DNA from: Saprospiraceae bacterium
GTDB taxonomy: Bacteria > Bacteroidota > Bacteroidia > Chitinophagales > Saprospiraceae
DNA length: 48,478 nucleotides
Direction: 5' to 3'
Assembly: GCA_016715105.1 (NCBI GenBank)
Contig: JADKBO010000044.1
Location: 1-48,478 of the forward strand
This document shows positions 16,752-25,142 of this stretch, in pieces (the stretch's first letter is position 1; each line of letters opens with the position of its first letter). A program made the position numbers and the translations under genes. The notes below the pieces were generated by a model, which was not told the origin of the DNA, searched no databases, and saw only the letters and a program-made list of their open reading frames with translations.

Positions 16752-17526
16752 ACATCAGACAAATCATGAAAGTTAATCTTACAGAGTTGTGTATCATATT
16801 TGCAATTAGCCGCCAGGCGTATTATCAAGTTTAAATGAGGCGAAAAGAATTTGAACTTGAATTGACTTGGGAATTTTAAAATTTCTTAGAAACAATAATT
16901 TGTTGAGAGAAACTGCCATTACAACTGATTCAAAGCATTGGTACAAAAAGTATCCAAATCTAATAAAGGAGTTTATCCCCTTTGCCCCTAATCGATTGTG
17001 GGTCAGTGATATAACTTATGTGAGATATGGAAATACTTTTGCCTATTTAAGTTTGATAACTGATGCATACTCACGCAAAATTATGGGTTTTAGTGTGAGG
17101 GGAGATTTGAAAGCTAAAGGTCCTTTGGATGCCTTGAAAATGGCTATAAAGTCAACCGGAAAGGACAAACTGGAAGGTTTAATTCATCATTCAGATAGAG
17201 GTGTCCAGTATTGCTGTGATGAATACATAGCTATGCTAAAAAAAGCAGGTATTTTAATCAGCATGACACAAAATGGTGATCCATTGGAAAATGCAATTGC
17301 TGAAAGGGTTAACGGCATAGTTAAAAATGAATACGAATTAGAACGTCTAAAAACGATAAAGGAAGTACACAATAGAGTCTCAGAAGCTGTCTTCGATTAC
17401 AATAATAATCGGATGCACAATTCGATAAACGATATGACACCAAATGATGCTCATCAAATTTGCGGCCTTATACCTAGATTATGGAAAACTAAAATTTACT
17501 CAAATGAGACGCCAAATAGAGCTTAG
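16733..17526 (+). pseudogene. IS3-family transposase OrfB, interrupted and internally deleted
   Basis: In the -1 frame after the A10 run the sequence reads TARSDLDIRQIMKVNLTELC and then SRQAYYQV, the normal start of OrfB, but meets a stop at 16832-16834. From 16867 the frame resumes with LGILKFLRNNNLL. It continues through the full rve catalytic core: VSDITYV (first D), HHSDRGVQY (second D) and NAIAERVNGIVKNEYE (E), ending at 17526. Roughly 45 residues of the region between SRQAYYQ and the RNNNLL segment are missing compared with ordinary IS3 OrfB proteins. The catalytic core is intact, but the fusion protein cannot be made as it stands. Confidence 0.85.
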
Positions 17527-17736
17527 GTTTTTCTAGGAATATGGGTGTTCAATATTATTATTAAACTTAGTTAAAACAAGAAACATGAATACTAGTTAAA
17601 TGAATTGGTGACGTAAAAAGGGTAACCAAAAGATTACCCTAAAGAAATATTACGTCACACAGCTGGTTAGATCCTGACAGGTTGCACCTCTGCAGAGCCT
17701 GTTTCCGCTTTCCCCAGCTGAACCAAAGATTATCAT

Positions 17737-17797
17737 AAAATGTAAAGCAATATCAGGATTATGAAAAAAATGTAAAGCTGCAGTAGGATTATTAATC
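17737..17797. repeat. Two-copy 30-bp-period repeat at the right end of the IS
   Basis: AAAATGTAAAGC followed by a diverged middle and AGGATTAT occurs twice, 30 bp apart (TGTAAAGC at 17741 and 17771). It is a possible sub-terminal transposase-binding region or a small duplication. Confidence 0.6.
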
Positions 17798-17831
17798 AAA
17801 AAGTGTCAACTTTTTTCAGGACGAGACAATT

Positions 17832-17911
17832 CAGCAATCAAGCAATTCCGCAGTTTCGCAATTCAGCAGTTTTGCAATTCAGCAGTTAAGCAATTCCGCA
17901 TTTTCGCATTC
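17832..17911. repeat. 8-bp-period array (NNGCARTT), right part, ten units
   Basis: Ten contiguous octamers, for example CAGCAATC, AAGCAATT, CCGCAGTT and TCGCAATT, continuing the array at 16292-16363. The original uninterrupted array had about 19 units. Confidence 0.85.
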
Positions 17912-17942
17912 ACTATGACAATTCTTCCTAAAGAAATCCTAA

Positions 17943-17977
17943 TTGTACCGTAAATCGCCTTGATTTATCTACCTTTG
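17943..17977 (+). promoter_or_regulatory. Candidate der promoter
   Basis: A perfect -7 box TACCTTTG (17970-17977), followed by CGCGG, lies 25 nt before the der start codon. A TTG at 17943-17945 is 24 nt upstream, slightly far for the -33 element. Confidence 0.5.
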
Positions 17978-18002
17978 CGCGGTATTAAAGAAAAAAACAT
18001 CA

Positions 18003-19307
18003 ATGGGCAATGTCGTAGCGATAGTTGGAAGACCAAATGTAGGGAAGTCTACACTCTTCAACCGACTGATCGGAGAACGCAAATCAATAGTGGATGACAT
18101 CAGTGGAGTCACCAGAGACCGTATCTATGGGTTTTCAGATTGGAATGGCAAACACTTTTCAGTGATAGACACTGGTGGGTTTGTAAAAGGGTCTGATGAT
18201 ATTTTTGAAGCTGCCATCAGGTCTCAGGTAGCTATTGCAATAGAAGAAGCTACGGTCATCGTTTTTATGGCTGATGTGACAACAGGTATCACTGACTTGG
18301 ATGATGAAATCGCGGATATGCTCAGAAAAGGGGGCAAACCAGTCATCTGCGTAGTAAATAAAGTCGATAACTCTCAAAGAGATTTACAAGCCAATGAGTT
18401 TTGGGCACTTGGTTTTGAGAACACCATTTTCCTATCATCCATGTCGGGAAGCGGTACTGGAGAATTATTGGATATGGTTGTTGACTTTCTTCCTGAATCA
18501 GAAGAAGAATCAACCAGTGAGCTGCCAAGAATTGCCATTGTGGGTCAACCAAACGTTGGAAAATCTTCTTTGACAAATGCTTTGTTGGGCGAAGAAAGAA
18601 ACATTGTGACCGATATTCCTGGAACGACCAGGGATTCTATTTATATCAGATATGATAAGTTTGACAAGCAGTTTTTCTTAATTGATACTGCTGGAATCAG
18701 AAAGAAGAGTAGGGTACACGAAGATTTGGAGTTTTACTCAGTCATCAGAGCGCTCAATGCAATTGAAGAAGCGGACGTTTGTATATTGATGTTGGATGCA
18801 TCTCTTGGTTTGGAATCTCAAGATATGTCCATCATGTCTCTCATTCTTAAAAGGAAAAAGGGTTTAGTCATTTTGGTCAACAAGTGGGACCTCATTGAAA
18901 AAGAAACAAATACTGCAAGAGATTTTGAAAAAGATCTGAAAGAACGCATTGCTCCTTTTACGGATGTGCCCATTGTATTTACTTCAGTTGTTGAAAAACA
19001 AAGGATTTTCAAAGCGATGGAAATAGCACTTGAAGTTGCTGAAAACAGAGTGCGCAAAGTAAAAACATCAGAACTCAATGATGTTTTATTGCCAGAAATA
19101 GAGCGTACTGCACCGCCAGCGCACAGGGGAAGATTCATAAAAATCAAATACATCACGCAGTTGCCTTTGCATTATCCTGCTTTTGCATTTTTCTGTAATC
19201 ACCCAAAACACATCAAACCGTCGTATAGGAATTTCCTTGAAAACAAAATTCGTCAGAACTGGAACTTCGCCGGTGTGCCGATTCACATATTTTTTAGAGA
19301 AAAATAA
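18003..19307 (+). CDS. der: Ribosome-assembly GTPase Der (EngA)
   Basis: Der is an essential double GTPase needed for maturation of the 50S subunit. The 434-residue protein has a first G domain with GRPNVGKST (9-17), DTGG and NKVD (119-122). A second G domain has GQPNVGKSS (181-189), DTAGIRKKSRV and NKWD. The C-terminal KH-like domain contains HRGRFIKIKYITQ and ends in VPIHIFFREK. Length and all G motifs are normal. It lies just downstream of the repeat array and carries its own candidate promoter; rfbC starts 11 nt after its stop. Confidence 0.98.
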   Translation: MGNVVAIVGRPNVGKSTLFNRLIGERKSIVDDISGVTRDRIYGFSDWNGKHFSVIDTGGFVKGSDDIFEAAIRSQVAIAIEEATVIVFMADVTTGITDLDDEIADMLRKGGKPVICVVNKVDNSQRDLQANEFWALGFENTIFLSSMSGSGTGELLDMVVDFLPESEEESTSELPRIAIVGQPNVGKSSLTNALLGEERNIVTDIPGTTRDSIYIRYDKFDKQFFLIDTAGIRKKSRVHEDLEFYSVIRALNAIEEADVCILMLDASLGLESQDMSIMSLILKRKKGLVILVNKWDLIEKETNTARDFEKDLKERIAPFTDVPIVFTSVVEKQRIFKAMEIALEVAENRVRKVKTSELNDVLLPEIERTAPPAHRGRFIKIKYITQLPLHYPAFAFFCNHPKHIKPSYRNFLENKIRQNWNFAGVPIHIFFREK

Positions 19308-19318
19308 TTTGCTTTTTT

Positions 19319-19873
19319 ATGCCTTGGTTCAAAACAGATTTTGAGGGAGTTTGGGTTTTTGAGCCCCAAGTTTTCGCAGATAGCAGGGGGTATTTTTTTG
19401 AATCTTTCAATGCATCAAAATTGGAGGGTACAGATATTGCCAATGCTTTTGTGCAAGACAATGAAGCCAAGTCTTCTCGTGGAGTATTGAGAGGGTTGCA
19501 TTATCAAATTGGCGCAAATGCTCAGTCAAAGTTGGTTCGTGTGGTGACAGGTGAGGTCCTTGATGTCATTGTTGACATAAGACCAGGCTCCAAAACCTAT
19601 GGAAAACATTTTTCAATCCTGTTGAACGAGGAAAATAAAAAGCAATTGTTCGTCCCGAAAGGATTTGCGCATGGTTATTTAGTTTTGACAGATGATACTA
19701 TTTTTGCATACAAGTGTGACGCCTACTACGATAAAGCCAATGAGGGCGGAATCAAATATAATGACCCATCCTTGGGAATAGATTGGATTTTGGAAACGGA
19801 AGCGTTGTTGCTAAGCGAAAAAGACATGGAACTTCCTTTGCTTGGCAACCACAAACCATTTAAGACATATTAA
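19319..19873 (+). CDS. rfbC: dTDP-4-dehydrorhamnose 3,5-epimerase
   Basis: RfbC (RmlC) epimerises dTDP-4-keto-6-deoxyglucose at C3 and C5 in dTDP-L-rhamnose synthesis. The 184-residue cupin protein shows RGYFFESFN, SRGVLRGLHYQ with the catalytic base H61, KLVRVVTGEVLDVIVDIR, and FVPKGFAHGYLVL with the conserved motif before the active-site tyrosine. The stop overlaps the rfbD start by one base (TAATG), so the two are coupled. The rfbA and rfbB genes of the pathway are not in this window. Rhamnose would be used for surface polysaccharide. Confidence 0.96.
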   Translation: MPWFKTDFEGVWVFEPQVFADSRGYFFESFNASKLEGTDIANAFVQDNEAKSSRGVLRGLHYQIGANAQSKLVRVVTGEVLDVIVDIRPGSKTYGKHFSILLNEENKKQLFVPKGFAHGYLVLTDDTIFAYKCDAYYDKANEGGIKYNDPSLGIDWILETEALLLSEKDMELPLLGNHKPFKTY

Positions 19874-20742
19874 TGGATTTGAAAATCATTTTGGTTACAG
19901 GGGCAAATGGTCAATTGGGTCGAGAAATAAAAGACGTTTCTGAGCGCTTTCCACAGTATAAATTTGTTTTTACCAATAGAAATGACTTGGATGTTGCACA
20001 GCTTGATTCTGTTGAAAAAATTGTCAATATTCATCCCGATTACATCATTCATTGTGCGGCCTACACTGCAGTTGATAAAGCAGAATTGGAAATCGAACTT
20101 GCCAATCAAAACAATGTGGAAGCTTGTAAACACTTGGTAGCAGCTGCTACAAAATGCCAGGCTACCCTGATCCATTTTTCTTCAGATTACGTTTATCATT
20201 TAGTGAAAAAGGGTCCACTTATAGAAAGTGATCCAGTCAGCCCACAAAGCGTGTATGCTAAAACGAAACGAGCAAGCGAGGAAGTTGTTTCCACACTTCA
20301 CAAACACGTCATTTTAAGAACTTCCTGGGTCTACAGCAAATACGGCCATAATTTTGTCAATACCATGTTGCGTTTGGCTGAGTCCAAAAAAGAATTGACC
20401 ATCGTAGGTGATCAAATTGGTAGTCCAACTTATGCGGGTGATTTGGCCAATGCAACCATGAAAATTATAACAGCTCTTGATACACGTCACAACGTAGAAA
20501 CACGATATGGCATTTATAATTACAGCAATGAGGGCACCTTATCTTGGTTTGACTTTGCGCAAGCTATTTTTGAGTTGAAAGGTATTCCAATGGTTTTGTC
20601 CAAAACAACTACAGCTGAGTACAATGCACCAGCACCAAGACCCTTATGGAGTCTGATGTCCAAGAATAAAATCAAACAAACTTTTGGTGTGGATGTGCCA
20701 CACTGGCGCGAAGCCTTAAAAAGGTGTTTGGATGTGGAATAA
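19873..20742 (+). CDS. rfbD: dTDP-4-dehydrorhamnose reductase
   Basis: RfbD (RmlD) carries out the last step of dTDP-L-rhamnose synthesis, an NAD(P)H-dependent reduction. The 289-residue SDR-type protein has the nucleotide-binding TGANGQLG (9-16), SSDYVYH, the catalytic Y128-x-x-x-K132 in SVYAKTK, and RTSWVYSKYGHNFVNTML, followed by GDQIGSPTYAGDLA. The C-terminal RPLWSLMSKNKIKQTFG is also typical. It is coupled to rfbC by a one-base overlap and converges on the PepSY-type gene 17 nt downstream. Confidence 0.96.
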   Translation: MDLKIILVTGANGQLGREIKDVSERFPQYKFVFTNRNDLDVAQLDSVEKIVNIHPDYIIHCAAYTAVDKAELEIELANQNNVEACKHLVAAATKCQATLIHFSSDYVYHLVKKGPLIESDPVSPQSVYAKTKRASEEVVSTLHKHVILRTSWVYSKYGHNFVNTMLRLAESKKELTIVGDQIGSPTYAGDLANATMKIITALDTRHNVETRYGIYNYSNEGTLSWFDFAQAIFELKGIPMVLSKTTTAEYNAPAPRPLWSLMSKNKIKQTFGVDVPHWREALKRCLDVE

Positions 20743-20759
20743 GTGGCTTATCTTTTTTG

Positions 20760-21278
20760 CTACTTTACAAAGAGCAAAATCAATGTCAAAACGATCCCTC
20801 CTAGCGTAAAATAAATACCTTTCTTAAATACTGATGAGCTTGGCATAAACATCCAAAAAGAGGATATCACAAAGAAAAACAAACCCAGTCCAAAGAAAAT
20901 ATTCAAATAAAAGAGAGGATCTTGACTTTTTGCCTTGTGCAAATGTGTCAATTTTTCAATCATCACAGGCATTTCTTTGGTATCAAAGCTAGCTGCCCCA
21001 GTAGCAACATTGTAAGTTCCATCTCTAAAATAAGCGATGTCACCTTCTTGTTTGTCAATTTTCAGTCCTCTTATTTTGAGGGTTTCACCCAATTTTTGTG
21101 CATCCAAACCAGCAGCGATGGTTTCTTCATGATGGGTCACATTTTTCAAAAAGTCAGTATCTCGGAATATCAAAATGATACCGCTCAAAGAATAAACAGC
21201 CATCACGCCTGCGAGGAAAAATCCAAGATACCGGTGGATAATTCTCATGTAAAAACTCATTGGTTTTGTATTGTCCAT
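20760..21278 (-). CDS. PepSY-associated membrane protein
   Basis: A 172-residue protein with an N-terminal helix (about 11-35: IHRYLGFFLAGVMAVYSLSGIILIF), a periplasmic loop of about 80 residues and two C-terminal helices (about 123-143 and 153-171). RIIHRYLGFFLAGVMAVYSLSGI fits the first segment of the PepSY_TM family, found in iron-reductase-like and redox-linked membrane proteins. The histidine in this helix and the THLHKAK in the loop could bind haem or metal, but this is inference. It is shorter than typical four-helix PepSY_TM proteins. Confidence 0.75.
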   Translation of the reverse strand: MDNTKPMSFYMRIIHRYLGFFLAGVMAVYSLSGIILIFRDTDFLKNVTHHEETIAAGLDAQKLGETLKIRGLKIDKQEGDIAYFRDGTYNVATGAASFDTKEMPVMIEKLTHLHKAKSQDPLFYLNIFFGLGLFFFVISSFWMFMPSSSVFKKGIYFTLGGIVLTLILLFVK

Positions 21279-21417
21279 AATAGTAAAAAATGTAAGTTGA
21301 TTAAATGCAAAATTACTTTGTTATTTGACTATTCAAACCAAAGAAGGTTTAAAAATATTTTAAAGTTTTTTGCATTTTAGTGAACGAATACTTGCAAGTG
21401 ATTGATATCACAGAAAA

Positions 21418-21954
21418 TTATTCTTCTTCATCGAAATTTACCAAACCTTTAGGTAAGTCCATGATGAGGTATTTTTTCTTCATATTTACATCCATTATCC
21501 AATCTTCCACCAACGGGATCATGACTTCTTTTCCATCAGCTAATGTCACAAAAGACATAATTTGATGTGGGTATTCTTCAATTTTATGTATGATGCCAAT
21601 ATTTTGATTTTCGGCTGTCAAAATACTGAACTGCTCAAAGCTCGTTTTAATAACCTTTTTACTGATTTTGAGTTTATCTACCTGGCTCAACTCTAAATAT
21701 ACAATGGTATTGACCAAAGGTGAGGTTTCTTCAGGATTGGCGATGTCATCAAACTTAAAAATGAAATCACCTTCATCAAAATAATATTCAATAAAATAAG
21801 GCACTTTTTGCCCTTCCATTTCCAGAAAAACGTGATGAATCTGATCGAATTTATTTTTGAAATGCTCATCAATACTGGCCCTGACTTCGCCATTCCTGCC
21901 TATGGCTCTACCAATTTTGCCGATTTTTATATAAGTAGGTCTTTCTTTAGACAT
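21418..21954 (-). CDS. rimM: Ribosome maturation factor RimM
   Basis: RimM binds ribosomal protein S19 and helps mature the 3' domain of 16S rRNA. The 178-residue product shows the family start YIKIGKIGRAIGRNGEVRA, a divergent middle, and the PRC-barrel end KEVMIPLVEDWIMDVNMKKK followed by YLIMDLPKGL. Similarity is strongest in the C-terminal motif, which is diagnostic. It is the second gene after the lipoprotein at 21959, whose stop lies 4 nt upstream. Unlike many bacteria, rpsP and trmD are not next to it. Confidence 0.9.
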   Translation of the reverse strand: MSKERPTYIKIGKIGRAIGRNGEVRASIDEHFKNKFDQIHHVFLEMEGQKVPYFIEYYFDEGDFIFKFDDIANPEETSPLVNTIVYLELSQVDKLKISKKVIKTSFEQFSILTAENQNIGIIHKIEEYPHQIMSFVTLADGKEVMIPLVEDWIMDVNMKKKYLIMDLPKGLVNFDEEE

Positions 21955-21958
21955 AATG

Positions 21959-22672
21959 TTATGGATTGATGATGCGCTGGGTGTAAATCATGCCACTTTG
22001 GGCTTTTCGATCCCAAGGTAACTGTGACGAAACGTTTTGGGTATTTAGGATCATGATGCGTTTCAAAATGAGACCTACATCTTTGGCATAAAACTCTTCT
22101 GAAAGCCTTCTTTCTATTGCATTTTCCTTATCGGTCTGTGCTACTCTGATTACATCAGCATAAGTTTTACCATTGACAATCAAAGTAGTATCTACTGTTG
22201 TCACTTTGTAGTTCCAATCTTTATACATTAAATAGGGGTCTCCTCCGATAAGCACTTCTATTTCATCATTGAAAAATATATTCCCATTCCACTCTGTGCC
22301 AAGGTCAGGAGGGAAAACCAGATTTATAAATTTCAAGTTATTGTCGGTAGTGATCAATCGGTTGTTTGCCAAACTGATGGATTCAAGTCTATTGATTTCA
22401 TATCCGCCAGTTGGAGTTTTTTTGATGGATTTGATCCATGCAAATTCGCTATTGTTGATACTATCACCTATTTGGAATTTCAAAAAACCAGAAGCAGTGT
22501 CTCTCACAGCTCCACCATTGAGGTAAACGATACTATCATAAGCGTATTCCCAGGATTTGCCTTTTTCAAATGGAAAAAAAGACAATTTTCTGTCAAAGTC
22601 ATCAGCGCTGATTGACTCCTTATTACAGCCAATGAATGCAACAAAAACCAATAAGAAGAGGAGAAATCTCAT
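21959..22672 (-). CDS. Lipoprotein of unknown function
   Basis: A protein of about 237 residues with a lipoprotein signal (MRFLLFLLVFVAFIGC, lipid Cys16). I chose the ATG at 22672 over an upstream TTG at 22681. The mature domain has FFPFEKGKSWEYAYDSIVYLNG, a pattern seen in many bacteroidotal lipoproteins with a beta-rich fold, and RVAQTDKENAIERRLSEEFYAKDVGLILKR near the end. No enzyme motif is present. It lies 4 nt from rimM and 19 nt from mnmA on the same strand and is probably in one transcript mnmA-lipoprotein-rimM. Confidence 0.78.
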   Translation of the reverse strand: MRFLLFLLVFVAFIGCNKESISADDFDRKLSFFPFEKGKSWEYAYDSIVYLNGGAVRDTASGFLKFQIGDSINNSEFAWIKSIKKTPTGGYEINRLESISLANNRLITTDNNLKFINLVFPPDLGTEWNGNIFFNDEIEVLIGGDPYLMYKDWNYKVTTVDTTLIVNGKTYADVIRVAQTDKENAIERRLSEEFYAKDVGLILKRIMILNTQNVSSQLPWDRKAQSGMIYTQRIINP

Positions 22673-22690
22673 ACAACGCAATTAGCTAAT

Positions 22691-23800
22691 TTAATTTTCA
22701 TTCTTTAAAGAGGAATGAATGACGCCACCACCGATAACATCATCGCCTTCATAGAAAACGGCACTTTGGCCAGGAGCAATGCCTTTTACGTTGGCATAAA
22801 ATTCTACTCCAACCTCATCTAAACCTCTATTTTTAAGAACGCTTAAGGTACCTCTGTCATTGTATCTTACTTGGGTTATAGCTTCGAGTCCATCAGGAAT
22901 ACTTTTATATTTCATAGAATTGATACCCTTTACCGTCATGCCATTTTTGAGCAAACTTTCTATTTCACCCAATACAACCGTATTACTTTCTGGTTTGATT
23001 TCTGAAACAAACATGGGCTTGCCAAAAGCACTTCCCAATCCTTTGCGCTGACCAATGGTAAAGAATGGGTAACCTTCGTGTTCCCCTATGATATTCCCTT
23101 GCACGTCAACGAAGTGCCCACCTCTGACTCTTTCTTCTAAACCTGCAACCCTTCTTTTGAGGAAGCCACGGTAGTCATTATCGGGCACAAAGCAAATCTC
23201 ATAGCTCTCAGCTTTTTTGGAAAGTTCTGCATAACCCCAATCAAATGCCATCTTTCTGATCTCATCTTTGGTATATCCGCCTAATGGGAAATTGCTTCGC
23301 TCCAGGCATTCCTGACTCAAACCCCATAATACATATGATTGATCTTTTCTTTCGTCTTTTCCTTTTGAAATGAACTTACGGCCTTGGTGTTCTTTGATGA
23401 CTGCGTAATGACCAGTAGCAATAAACTCACAATCCATGGCATCAGCCCTCTTAAGCAAAGCACTCCATTTGATGTGTGTATTACATAGTACACAAGGATT
23501 GGGTGTGCGGCCATTGAGGTATTCATCTACAAAATTATCAATCACATAATCACCAAACTCTTCTCTGATGTCGACGATAAAGTGATGGAAGCCCATATCG
23601 ACAGCCACTTGTCTTGCATCATTGATGGAGTCCAAACTACAACAGCCCGTTTCCTTTTTACTGCCACCACTATTGGCGTAATCCCACGTTTTCATGGTGA
23701 TGCCTACCACCTCATATCCTTCTTCATGGAGCATCATTGCTGCAACGGTACTATCAATACCACCACTCATTGCAACCAACACTCTTCCTTTTTTACTCAT
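22691..23800 (-). CDS. mnmA: tRNA-specific 2-thiouridylase MnmA
   Basis: MnmA thiolates U34 of Lys, Glu and Gln tRNAs. The 369-residue protein has the PP-loop VLVAMSGGIDSTVAAMML near its start. The catalytic cysteine pair lies in NPCVLCN and in SYEICFVPD, and the C-terminal half has GYPFFTIGQRKGLG. An upstream ATG-like start at 23881 is rejected because the protein family begins at SKKGRVLVAMSGG and a promoter-like -7 box lies between. Genes for a lipoprotein and rimM follow closely, giving an RNA-maturation theme. Confidence 0.96.
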   Translation of the reverse strand: MSKKGRVLVAMSGGIDSTVAAMMLHEEGYEVVGITMKTWDYANSGGSKKETGCCSLDSINDARQVAVDMGFHHFIVDIREEFGDYVIDNFVDEYLNGRTPNPCVLCNTHIKWSALLKRADAMDCEFIATGHYAVIKEHQGRKFISKGKDERKDQSYVLWGLSQECLERSNFPLGGYTKDEIRKMAFDWGYAELSKKAESYEICFVPDNDYRGFLKRRVAGLEERVRGGHFVDVQGNIIGEHEGYPFFTIGQRKGLGSAFGKPMFVSEIKPESNTVVLGEIESLLKNGMTVKGINSMKYKSIPDGLEAITQVRYNDRGTLSVLKNRGLDEVGVEFYANVKGIAPGQSAVFYEGDDVIGGGVIHSSLKNEN

Positions 23801-23819
23801 TTTTTTGTTATTCTCGGTG

Positions 23820-23853
23820 CAAAAATACCACTTTATCATGGGTTGATGTACAA
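23820..23853 (-). promoter_or_regulatory. Candidate mnmA promoter
   Basis: On the minus strand the -7 box TATTTTTG (23827 down to 23820) is followed by CACCG, and a TTG (23853-23851) lies 23 nt upstream. It sits about 20 nt before the ATG at 23800, which supports that start. Confidence 0.5.
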
Positions 23854-24024
23854 TTCTTACGGAATGTGCAAGTAATGACAAAAATTTGACCTTATTGGTT
23901 CATATATTGCTGCAAAGAACTGATATCTTGTTTTTCAGTTTATAAGGTGGTACAGACTCAAAACTCAAATTTGGCACAATTCTTTCTATTACAATAATAT
24001 ATAATATATATCTGTAAACTGAAA

Positions 24025-25017
24025 TTGGCAGACTATCCTTTTGTGAAGTATTTTAAATATCTTCTGTTTGATCATAAACGGTTGATAATCCCCGGTTTAG
24101 GTAAGTTCTACCTAGATCGGCTTCCTGCTGCCATTGGTGCTGATAGACAAGTGATCGAGCCACCATCTTATCATCTGCGTTTTGAAAAAGACTTCATCCA
24201 ACAAAATTATGATTCATTTTCTGAATTAAAATCATACTATCCAAAACTACAAGAATCAGATTTTAAAAATTATGCTCGTCAAGTGATTGACCAATTGTTG
24301 TCTAGAGGGTATGTAGCCATTGACGATCTGGGCAAATTGAGGATGGATAATGGAGAAATAAGTTTCGATAAGAATTTGGAAACGCAAAGTATGCTCACTG
24401 CCGACCTGCCCATTCTTTCATTAGGGAGTTTAAAGACATTTATACCATTGTCTGCATATAGATTGGTAGAGCGCATATCTGTGCCTAGTTTATGGTGGAC
24501 CATCTTGTTACCGCTCATCACGGTTTCTTTATTGACAGCTGGTCTTTTAATGGTTTATGCAAGAAAAGATGATGGCCCACAAAATAAACCCATTATTGTT
24601 GACAAACCTGTTGAAACCAATACAGACACCGTTTATTCAGAAGACACGGTTAAGTCAGAAAATAATGAAAAATTATTGGACTCTTTAAAATCATTGGAAG
24701 AAGAAATCAGAATCAATGACAGTCTTGCTGCAATTGTAAAGAATGGAAGTCAAAATGCAGATGGAACATATAATAAAAAGTGTATCATCATCACTGGAGC
24801 ATATAAAACAAAGAAATACAAAGATTTGATGATCAAAAAGTTGATTGATCGAAATCTCAAAGTTTACACAGAAACTTCAAGTTTAGGCCTGACAAGAGTA
24901 GGTTTTGAATTTGAATGTGCCGAAAAAGACTTACCCAAATATCTAGATTCCATAAGAACAGCCATCCAAGACGGTGCTTGGTACTTAATACCAGACCTCA
25001 ATAAAAAACAAGGTTAA
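24025..25017 (+). CDS. HU-CCDC81-like and SPOR domain membrane protein
   Basis: A 330-residue protein starting at TTG (24025). The N-terminal portion (about 1-120) resembles the bacteroidotal HU-CCDC81 region, two HU-like folds (FKYLLFDHKRLIIPGLGKFYLDR and YARQVIDQLLSRGYVAIDDLGKLRM). A transmembrane helix follows (about 158-177, LWWTILLPLITVSLLTAGLLMVYA), then an acidic linker, a coiled stretch (LLDSLKSLEEEIRINDSL) and a SPOR-like C-terminus. SPOR domains bind denuded glycan strands at division sites, so this protein could link DNA or cytoplasm to septal peptidoglycan. Its end overlaps by four bases the end of a small opposite-strand gene. Confidence 0.82.
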   Translation: MADYPFVKYFKYLLFDHKRLIIPGLGKFYLDRLPAAIGADRQVIEPPSYHLRFEKDFIQQNYDSFSELKSYYPKLQESDFKNYARQVIDQLLSRGYVAIDDLGKLRMDNGEISFDKNLETQSMLTADLPILSLGSLKTFIPLSAYRLVERISVPSLWWTILLPLITVSLLTAGLLMVYARKDDGPQNKPIIVDKPVETNTDTVYSEDTVKSENNEKLLDSLKSLEEEIRINDSLAAIVKNGSQNADGTYNKKCIIITGAYKTKKYKDLMIKKLIDRNLKVYTETSSLGLTRVGFEFECAEKDLPKYLDSIRTAIQDGAWYLIPDLNKKQG

Positions 25018-25142
25018 AACGCGTTCCTGAAAACAAAATAAAGAACGGCCATCAAAACCAAGGTAACCAATAAGCTAACCAAAAGGAATTTCTTTTCTTG
25101 AGACTTGTCTTTTTCTTTTTGTACTGATTTTTTAGTTGACAT
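25014..25142 (-). CDS. 42-residue single-pass membrane peptide
   Basis: An ATG at 25142-25140 opens a 42-codon frame: a charged N-terminus (MSTKKSVQKEKDKSQEKK) followed by a strong transmembrane helix (FLLVSLLVTLVLMAVLYFVF) and RNAF. The sharp division into a basic head and a hydrophobic helix is what a real small membrane protein looks like, rather than chance. Its stop overlaps the stop of the HU-SPOR gene convergently (25014-25017). The function is unknown; it may be an inner-membrane accessory subunit. Confidence 0.65.
   Translation of the reverse strand: MSTKKSVQKEKDKSQEKKFLLVSLLVTLVLMAVLYFVFRNAF

Larger units (their letters stand above)
16364..17828 (+). mobile_element. IS3-family insertion sequence, decayed
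   Basis: The ends are inverted repeats: TGTCTCGTCCTGAAATAGCT on the left. The right-end complement starts TGTCTCGTCCTGAAAAAAG, and both ends continue to TTGACA. The element is 1465 bp. The flanks share a 3-bp direct repeat ATT (16361-16363 and 17829-17831), typical of IS3-type transposition. Inside are orfA with a helix-turn-helix, an A10 slippery run (16724-16733) for -1 frameshifting, and an orfB holding the DDE domain. The orfB start is broken by stop codons and an internal deletion, so the copy should not transpose by itself. A tail of about 280 nt follows orfB, with two copies of a 30-bp-period repeat near the right end. Confidence 0.93.

Noticed and set aside
16292..17911. Repeat arrays as a CRISPR array
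   Set aside because: Units are 7-10 bp, contiguous and degenerate, without 20-40 bp spacers and without cas genes nearby.
20922..21380. Plus-strand 152-codon frame opposite the PepSY-type gene
   Set aside because: Its composition (many F, S, H, C) is typical of an antisense frame, and the minus-strand gene has clear helices.
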